Origin: Prevotella sp.
GTDB taxonomy: Bacteria; Bacteroidota; Bacteroidia; Bacteroidales; Bacteroidaceae
Length of the DNA stretch: 38,849 nucleotides
Direction: 5' to 3'
NCBI GenBank assembly: GCA_024695815.1
Contig: JAILHK010000040.1
Span: 1-38,849 of the forward strand
Part shown: one piece after another, positions 32,923 to 38,849 of the stretch
Position numbering within the stretch: position 1 is the stretch's first letter
Layout: each line of letters begins with the position of its first letter
Made by a program: the position numbers and the translations under genes
Notes under the pieces: model-generated
Databases searched by the model: none
The model's input: the letters and a program-made list of their open reading frames with translations, nothing else
Told to the model about the DNA's origin: nothing

Positions 32923-33933
32923 TTACTTCTTGGCATCCATAGCCTGACATGCGGTGATAGCTACCATGTAGTAGATATCCTCTACAGAGCAGCCGCGCGA
33001 CAGGTCGTTGACAGGACGTGCAATACCCTGAAGGATAGGACCGATAGCGATGGCATCACCCAGACGCTGCACCATCTTATAGCCAATGTTACCCACCTCG
33101 AGGTTAGGGAATACCAGCACGTTGGCCTTACCGGCAATGTCTGAACCGGGAGCCTTCTTAGCACCTACGCTGGGCACCAGGGCTGCATCAGCCTGCAGCT
33201 CACCGTCGATCTTCAGCTCGGGAGCCATCTCCTTTGCCAGACGGGTAGCCTCAACCACCTTATCAACCACCTCGTGCTTAGCGCTACCCTTGGTCGAGAA
33301 GCTCAGCATAGCCACACGGGGTTCAGCGAAGCCGGCCACGCTCTTGGCAGTCTGGGCGGTGCACACAGCAATCTGCGAGAGCTGGGCAGCATCGGGCATA
33401 GGTGTCACGGCAACATCGCCAACCACCAGTACGCCATCCTCGCCATACTGCTTCTGCTTAGAGATGAGCAGCAGACCACCGCTCACGCAGGTGATGCCAG
33501 GAGCACACTTGATGATCTGCAGTGCAGGACGCAGTGTGTCGCCGGTGGTAGAGAGTGCACCAGAAATCTGACCGTCGGCACCCTCGGTCTTGATAATCAT
33601 ACAACCCAGGTACAAGGGGTTCTTCACCAACTCGCGAGCCTGTTCGATGGTCATACCCTTCGACTTACGAATCTCGGCCAGCTTCTCTGCCAGTTCCTCG
33701 CTCTTCTCGTAGTTCTCGGGGTCGATGAGTGTGGCCTTGCCGATATGGGTCAGTCCCTTCTCCTTAGCCAGGGCCTCAACCTTTGCAGGATTACCAATCA
33801 GGATGATGTCGGCCATATCTTCGGCCAGTACACGATCTGCGGCACACAGGGTGCGCTCTTCCTCTGCTTCAGGAAGTACAATGCGCTGCTTGTTACTCTT
33901 AGCACGCGCAACAATTTGACTTAATAAATCCAT
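32923..33933 (-). CDS. pta: Phosphate acetyltransferase, short form
   Basis: A 336-residue enzyme consisting only of the PTA_PTB catalytic domain, without the regulatory N-terminus of enterobacterial Pta. It converts acetyl-CoA and phosphate to acetyl phosphate for AckA. Typical segments are ALSTTGDTLRPALQIIK, SFSTKGSAKHE and DAALVPSVGAKKAPGSDIAGKAN-type (only parts listed). It lies 38 bp after cdaA on the same strand; a GC-rich repeat separates it from ackA. Confidence 0.96.
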   Translation of the reverse strand: MDLLSQIVARAKSNKQRIVLPEAEEERTLCAADRVLAEDMADIILIGNPAKVEALAKEKGLTHIGKATLIDPENYEKSEELAEKLAEIRKSKGMTIEQARELVKNPLYLGCMIIKTEGADGQISGALSTTGDTLRPALQIIKCAPGITCVSGGLLLISKQKQYGEDGVLVVGDVAVTPMPDAAQLSQIAVCTAQTAKSVAGFAEPRVAMLSFSTKGSAKHEVVDKVVEATRLAKEMAPELKIDGELQADAALVPSVGAKKAPGSDIAGKANVLVFPNLEVGNIGYKMVQRLGDAIAIGPILQGIARPVNDLSRGCSVEDIYYMVAITACQAMDAKK

Positions 33934-33971
33934 TGTTTTATTTGTTTATTTTTATTTGTAGATAATGTTTG

Positions 33972-34751
33972 TCATTCCATGCCCTCGGTCAGCACGGCTT
34001 CCAGCTCCTCGGCAGAGAGGCGCAGGCGGAACTGTCCGTTGCGAGCTATCGAGATGCCACCCGTCTCTTCGCTGACCACAATACACAGGGCGTCGCTCTC
34101 CTGCGACATGCCCAGGGCGGCACGATGTCTGAGTCCGAGTTCTTTCGGGATGTCCAGGTCGTGGCTCACCGGCAGGATACAGGATGCGGCCCTGATGCGG
34201 TGGTCGCGTACGATCATGGCACCGTCGTGCAGGGGCGAGTTCTTGAAAAAGATATTTTCTATCAGTCGTTGATTGATCTCAGCGTCGAGTTCCTCACCAG
34301 TGGATACCACATCGTTCAGCGGTGTGGAACGCTCTATCACGATCAGTGCGCCCACCTTGCCTTTGGCCATCGACATACAGGCCATGACGATAGGCATGAT
34401 GTTTTTCTTCAGCTTGGCTTTGTCCTCCTCTTCTACATGTGTTGGCGAGAACAGGCGTACGAAGCTCCTGATGCGACGATGGGCGCCCAGGTTATACAGG
34501 AATTTCCGGATCTCGTCTTGAAACAGCACGATGATGGCTATCACACCCACGCTGACCAAGCGGTCGAGGATGGTACCCAATAGGCGCATCTGCAGCACCT
34601 GCGACACAAACAGCCATACCACCACAAAGATGAGCACACCCACAAACACGTTCAGCGAGCGCGACTCACGCATCAGCTTGTAAACATAGTATAGACCTAT
34701 GGCTACAAACAATATGTCGAGGAAATCCTTCAGTCCGAATTCAAAAAACAT
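33972..34751 (-). CDS. cdaA: Diadenylate cyclase CdaA
   Basis: A 259-residue c-di-AMP synthase. Three membrane segments (about 10-30, 35-55, 62-80) precede a DisA_N catalytic domain with HDGAMIV and GLRHRAALG, the DGA and RHR active-site motifs. c-di-AMP controls potassium and cell-wall balance in many bacteria. It lies 33 bp after folP, a common pairing in this phylum as far as I recall. Confidence 0.95.
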   Translation of the reverse strand: MFFEFGLKDFLDILFVAIGLYYVYKLMRESRSLNVFVGVLIFVVVWLFVSQVLQMRLLGTILDRLVSVGVIAIIVLFQDEIRKFLYNLGAHRRIRSFVRLFSPTHVEEEDKAKLKKNIMPIVMACMSMAKGKVGALIVIERSTPLNDVVSTGEELDAEINQRLIENIFFKNSPLHDGAMIVRDHRIRAASCILPVSHDLDIPKELGLRHRAALGMSQESDALCIVVSEETGGISIARNGQFRLRLSAEELEAVLTEGME

Positions 34752-34784
34752 GTTTTTTCTTTCGTTTATTCAGTTAGTTCATTA

Positions 34785-35624
34785 TCACGATGCCATGCTG
34801 CTACTCACAATTTTCACGCACTCCACAGCCTCTTTCACATCGTGCACACGCAGTATCGAGGCACCCTTCATCAGGGCCATGGTGTTCAGCACGCTGGTGC
34901 CGTTCAGGGCGCGGTCGGCATCCGTGCCCAACAGGCGGTATATCATCGACTTGCGCGAGATGCCTACCAGCAGAGGCAGCTCCATCACCTGCAGCTTCTC
35001 CATCTCGCCCATCAGTCGGTAGTTGTCCTCCAGTGTCTTGCCAAAGCCGAAGCCCGGATCCAGGATGATGTCTTTCTGACCCAGGTCGCGCAGCTGCTGC
35101 ACCTTCTTAGCAAAGACCATCAGCGTGTCGTGCAGGTCTTTCTGCACCGACATCAGGATATAGGGCACCTGCAGACTGGCCACCGTGCGGAATATCTGTG
35201 GCACCTGGCCCACTTCTGCATCCAACTGTTTGCCAACAATTCCCGTGACACCGCCTTCCGACACATCGTTGATGATGTCGGCACCCATCTCTTCTACGGC
35301 CATGCGTGCCACGGCAGGACGGAACGTATCTACAGAGACAATGGCGTCGGGCACCTCGCGCTTCACTATCTGCAGAGCGCGACGCATCCTGTCCAGCTCT
35401 TCCGCCTCGGTTACCTCGGCAGCACCGGGACGTGTCGAGAAGGCACCTACGTCAATAAACATGCCGCCCTCGTCCACGATTTGGCGAGCGCGTTCGGCTA
35501 TCTCCTGTTCGGTTTGTTTCCTACTACCGGCAAAGAACGAGTCAGGTGTAGCGTTCAGTATGCCCATCACGCGCGGCTCGCTCAGATCGAGCAGTTGTCC
35601 CTTGATATTCAGTGTGTATGCCAT
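34785..35624 (-). CDS. folP: Dihydropteroate synthase
   Basis: A 279-residue TIM-barrel enzyme of folate synthesis, the sulfonamide target. Motifs are MGILNATPDSFF, DVGAFSTRPGA, VSVDTFRP, DPGFGFGKT and GISRKSM. It heads the minus-strand unit with cdaA, pta and ackA. Confidence 0.96.
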   Translation of the reverse strand: MAYTLNIKGQLLDLSEPRVMGILNATPDSFFAGSRKQTEQEIAERARQIVDEGGMFIDVGAFSTRPGAAEVTEAEELDRMRRALQIVKREVPDAIVSVDTFRPAVARMAVEEMGADIINDVSEGGVTGIVGKQLDAEVGQVPQIFRTVASLQVPYILMSVQKDLHDTLMVFAKKVQQLRDLGQKDIILDPGFGFGKTLEDNYRLMGEMEKLQVMELPLLVGISRKSMIYRLLGTDADRALNGTSVLNTMALMKGASILRVHDVKEAVECVKIVSSSMAS

Positions 35625-35644
35625 CGTAGTATCCTATTTGCCTG

Positions 35645-35652
35645 CAAAATTA
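35645..35652 (-). promoter_or_regulatory. -7 box of the folP promoter
   Basis: TAATTTTG on the minus strand, 21 bp before the folP start codon. The -33 region is poor. Confidence 0.6.
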
Positions 35653-35751
35653 CTTAATTATTTGCAATTAACGGCAGGAAATGGAGAAAAATAATGGCTA
35701 CCAATTAAGAAAGTTTTTCGGATTTCTGTAGCATTTCGAATAAAAAAACAG

Positions 35752-35759
35752 TATCTTTG
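35752..35759 (+). promoter_or_regulatory. -7 box of the HU-like gene promoter
   Basis: TATCTTTG, 20 bp before ATG 35779, giving a very short leader. The -33 box is not consensus. Confidence 0.65.
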
Positions 35760-35778
35760 CACGACCTTAATAAAAACC

Positions 35779-36447
35779 ATGAACATTATGAGCAAAACAA
35801 TTCAATTCAGCGTACACCGCAACCCTCTGAAAGATGCCGAGGGAAAAGACACTTTTCAAGTGAGACACGAGAACTTCTACACAGCACGAAGAAAGGATCT
35901 GATGCACCATCTGCAGATGCGCAACATGATGAATCCGGAAATCATGGAACTGGCACTGAACGTGCTGTCATCCGAGATTGTGGACTTCCTGACCGACAAC
36001 AAGCGACTGCATCTGGAGGGCATAGGCACGTTCTCGCTGAAGGTGGGGTTCAAAAAACGCTTCGACGAGGATGGCAACGAACTGAAAACGCAGTTCACCA
36101 ATGCTGCCGACATCACCGGAAACGACGTCGCCATAGAGACCATCAACTTTACTCCCGACAAAGCGCTGCTCGACAAGCTGAACCTAGACGGCTACCACTT
36201 CACCAACAAGACAGGACGAGGCAGCGTGGGACACTCGGCTATCTATACCAAAGAGCAGATTATCAGTCGTTTGAATGCTTATTTAGACGAGCGCCAAAGC
36301 ATCACACGACCTGAGATGATGCATCATTTCGGCTTGACCAAGCACATGGCTACCAAGTGGCTGGACGAGCTTACCACAGAACCAGCACCCATATTGCATG
36401 GCAAGAAGACAGGTAATACCATCGTATATCGAAGGATTAGCGAATGA
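35779..36447 (+). CDS. HU-like DNA-binding protein with C-terminal helix-turn-helix-like extension
   Basis: A 222-residue protein (ATG 35788, giving MSKTIQFSVHRNP, is an equally good start). The N-terminal part (about 1-120) has the HU/IHF fold as found in Bacteroidota HU-like proteins, with LEGIGTFSLKVGF in the beta-arm region. After a linker, residues about 145-222 (YTKEQIISRLNAYLDERQ, FGLTKHMATKWLDEL) look like a small winged-helix domain. Ordinary HU has about 90 residues, so this is a two-domain DNA binder. Within 30 bases of its stop begins the second GACTTAAGTC array, which is a natural candidate for its target. Confidence 0.8.
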   Translation: MNIMSKTIQFSVHRNPLKDAEGKDTFQVRHENFYTARRKDLMHHLQMRNMMNPEIMELALNVLSSEIVDFLTDNKRLHLEGIGTFSLKVGFKKRFDEDGNELKTQFTNAADITGNDVAIETINFTPDKALLDKLNLDGYHFTNKTGRGSVGHSAIYTKEQIISRLNAYLDERQSITRPEMMHHFGLTKHMATKWLDELTTEPAPILHGKKTGNTIVYRRISE

Positions 36448-36470
36448 AAAGCAAGGCCATAGCAACTGCC

Positions 36471-36546
36471 GACTTAAGTCGACGGTTGCGTTGACTATAG
36501 TCGGCAATATCGCTGACTTAAGTCGGCTCAATCGTCGACTTAAGTC
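36471..36546. repeat. Array 2: four palindromes on a 22-bp period
   Basis: GACTTAAGTC at 36471, 36515 and 36537, and GACTATAGTC at 36493: again exactly 22 bp apart. The variant copy swaps the central TA for AT and so stays a perfect palindrome with intact GACT/AGTC half-sites. The 12-bp spacers differ from each other and from those of array 1 (721-852). Confidence 0.95.
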
Positions 36547-36614
36547 AGAAATCAGAAAAGTAATACTCTCACGTTAGAAAAGCAGCACTTTACGGTTGGA
36601 AAAGTGAAAGAAAA

Positions 36615-36646
36615 AAGTAAGCAAACGCTTGGTGGTTCGCTTACTT
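36615..36646. terminator. Hairpin overlapping the murF promoter
   Basis: AAGTAAGCAAAC (36615-36626) pairs with GTTCGCTTACTT (36635-36646) with one mismatch, with A's before and CTTA after. It lies over the -33 box of the murF promoter. It could end the HU-like transcript or act as an operator for murF. Confidence 0.55.
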
Positions 36647-36659
36647 CTTAGTACTTTTG
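36629..36659 (+). promoter_or_regulatory. Promoter of murF
   Basis: TTG (36629-36631) and TACTTTTG (36652-36659), 20 bp apart, 22 bp before the start codon. Confidence 0.8.
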
Positions 36660-36681
36660 CAGTCAATTATAACAATAAGGT

Positions 36682-38019
<1,338 letters not shown>

Positions 38020-38035
38020 ACTTTTCAACAAAAAA

Positions 38036-38067
38036 TTTGCTGAATCGGCAAGAAAATAGTAACTTTG
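38036..38067 (+). promoter_or_regulatory. Promoter of tRNA-Pro
   Basis: TTTG (38036-38039) and TAACTTTG (38060-38067), 20 bp apart. Confidence 0.8.
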
Positions 38068-38096
38068 CAGCCAGTTTTGGAAAAACTGACAGCAAT

Positions 38097-38169
38097 CGGG
38101 ATGTAGCGCAGTTGGTAGCGCACTACGTTCGGGACGTAGGGGTCGGGCGTTCGAGTCGCCTCATCCCGA
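38097..38169 (+). tRNA. tRNA-Pro (CGG)
   Basis: A 73-base cloverleaf. Acceptor CGGGATG/CATCCCG, D-stem GCGC/GCGC, anticodon stem CTACG/CGTAG around loop TTCGGGA (anticodon CGG, reading CCG), T-loop TTCGAGT, discriminator A. The CCA end is not encoded. Confidence 0.97.
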
Positions 38170-38175
38170 CAGCAG

Positions 38176-38220
38176 AAAGCAAGAAGGTGGTCGATGATTT
38201 CGGCCACCTTCTTGCTTTTA
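38176..38220 (+). terminator. Terminator of tRNA-Pro
   Basis: A 15-bp stem, AAAGCAAGAAGGTGG (38176-38190) with 38204-38218, ending in TTTTA. It also faces the minus-strand remnant that stops at 38221. Confidence 0.9.
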
Positions 38221-38386
38221 TCATAGTTTCACATCTGGAACAACCTGTCCGTCCAAGAGGTTCACAATGCGCTGAGCATAACCAGCATCACGCTCAGAGT
38301 GGGTCACCATCACAACGGTGGTGCCTTTGATGGTCAACAGAATGTCGCTGATGACGTAATCTTTCTTGCTTTTGAATACGGGCCCC
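38221..38386 (-). pseudogene. Tail of an ABC-transporter ATPase joined out of frame to the next gene
   Basis: On the minus strand the frame ending at TGA 38223-38221 reads ...DILLTIKGTTVVMVTHSER then DAGYAQRIVNLLDGQVV, the H-loop (VTHSE) and C-terminus of a LolD/MacB-type ATPase. Walker A, signature and Walker B are missing, so it is a fragment. Upstream its frame joins GPVFKSKKDYVISD, which looks like the continuation of the neighbouring carboxypeptidase-regulatory-like gene. So the two genes have been fused, and a one-base loss in a G run near 38384 then put them out of frame. Confidence 0.75.
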
Positions 38387-38807
38387 ATTCTGTGCCGTCA
38401 ACCTTGCCCTTTCCACGGAATGATGCCATCGGGCCACTGACGGCCTTGCCTGCGATTTTCTGTGGTTTGTTTTTCTTGCCCACCACGACTTCAGCCAGTT
38501 CGACTACTTTGTCCTTCATCGTGACTGTCAGTTGCTGCCCATTGGCGTATGTTTCGTAGGGGACAATAGCCTTCTGGAATGACACATGGGTAAACACCAA
38601 GTCGTTCTTTCGATTGGCTGGTATCTCTATCGTGAAGTTACCATTGGCATCCGATATAGTTCCGATGCTATCCTCTTCAAGACCGACACTAACGTATTCA
38701 ATCTTATCGCCTCGTTCATTGACAATAGATCCTTTGAGGGTTATTTGAGCCTGTCCCGTCATTGCGACGAGGGCGAGCATCATCGTAATAATACTTTTCT
38801 TGTTCAT
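38334..38807 (-). CDS. Carboxypeptidase-regulatory-like domain protein, truncated by frameshift
   Basis: From ATG 38807 (MNKKSIITMMLALVAMTGQAQ, a signal peptide) the frame gives 157 residues. The domain at about 22-105 (ITLKGSIVNERGDKIEYVSV ... DANGNFTIEIP) is the transthyretin-like fold common at the N-terminus of outer-membrane and surface proteins in this phylum. After DGTEWGP the frame runs into KARKITSSATFC and stops. Relatives continue for well over 100 residues, so the protein is cut short. An upstream ATG at 38831 is possible but would place charged residues before the signal peptide. Confidence 0.7.
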   Translation of the reverse strand: MNKKSIITMMLALVAMTGQAQITLKGSIVNERGDKIEYVSVGLEEDSIGTISDANGNFTIEIPANRKNDLVFTHVSFQKAIVPYETYANGQQLTVTMKDKVVELAEVVVGKKNKPQKIAGKAVSGPMASFRGKGKVDGTEWGPYSKARKITSSATFC

Positions 38808-38849
38808 ATTCACTTCTTTATCATACACCATAAACCCACAAGCACTAAA

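Noticed and set aside
32783..32950. N-terminal extension of acetate kinase to 452 residues
   Set aside because: The extra part translates the GC-rich repeats; the conserved start MKILVLNCGSSS is at 32782.

Overview
The window looks like chromosomal DNA of a Prevotella-type member of the Bacteroidota. The grounds are: at least a dozen promoters with the Bacteroidota -7 box TAnnTTTG, many with TTTG or TTG 19-20 bp upstream; an arginine pathway built on the N-succinylornithine-type transcarbamylase; a NigD-like lipoprotein; a large modular secreted protein; and short FtsI-independent PASTA and HU-type proteins typical of the phylum. No species call is attempted.

Layout. 1-410 reads as the minus-strand promoter and leader of an rRNA operon whose 16S gene lies off the left edge. 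721-852 is an array of 22-bp repeats. 1153-5601 encodes a 1482-residue secreted multidomain protein. 5797-13904 is an arginine/proline run: argR, a GNAT enzyme, argG, an inserted DUF559 gene bounded by GC-rich inverted repeats, argC, argD, proC, then an XRE-cupin regulator and an AMP-dependent acyl-CoA synthetase. 13951-17416 holds a minus-strand AGCS amino acid symporter diverging from proBA. 17722-20171 is a nitrogen operon (PII, ammonium transporter, outer-membrane protein). 20292-22256 has the succinylornithine transcarbamylase and a TerC-type membrane protein. On the minus strand, efp, a family 2 glycosyltransferase and radC form a compact unit (24613 to 22343). 24794-31252 runs rightward: rpmH, PASTA protein, rluD-like, ddl, acyltransferase, NigD-like lipoprotein, DUF59 protein, four-helix-bundle protein, lpxH. 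The minus-strand block folP, cdaA, pta, ackA follows (35624 to 31592). The right end has an HU-like protein, a second 22-bp repeat array, murF, tRNA-Pro(CGG) and a frameshifted carboxypeptidase-regulatory-like gene fused to the tail of an ABC-transporter ATPase.

How the genes work together. Much of the window deals with nitrogen: ammonium uptake and PII signalling, arginine synthesis through acylated intermediates, and all three proline genes (proA, proB, proC). Other groups serve the envelope (ddl, murF, lpxH, acyltransferase, glycosyltransferase) and acetate formation (pta-ackA).

The most unusual content is in the repeats. Two different small AT-rich genes (DUF559 nuclease-like; four-helix bundle) are each enclosed by inverted copies of their own repeat family, and each family also has a gene-less inverted pair elsewhere in the window. 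The repeat ends sit on or next to stop codons, and one repeat is translated as the N-terminus of ArgC. Separately, two arrays of the palindrome GACTTAAGTC keep an exact 22-bp period although their spacers are unrelated; one lies directly behind the HU-like gene.
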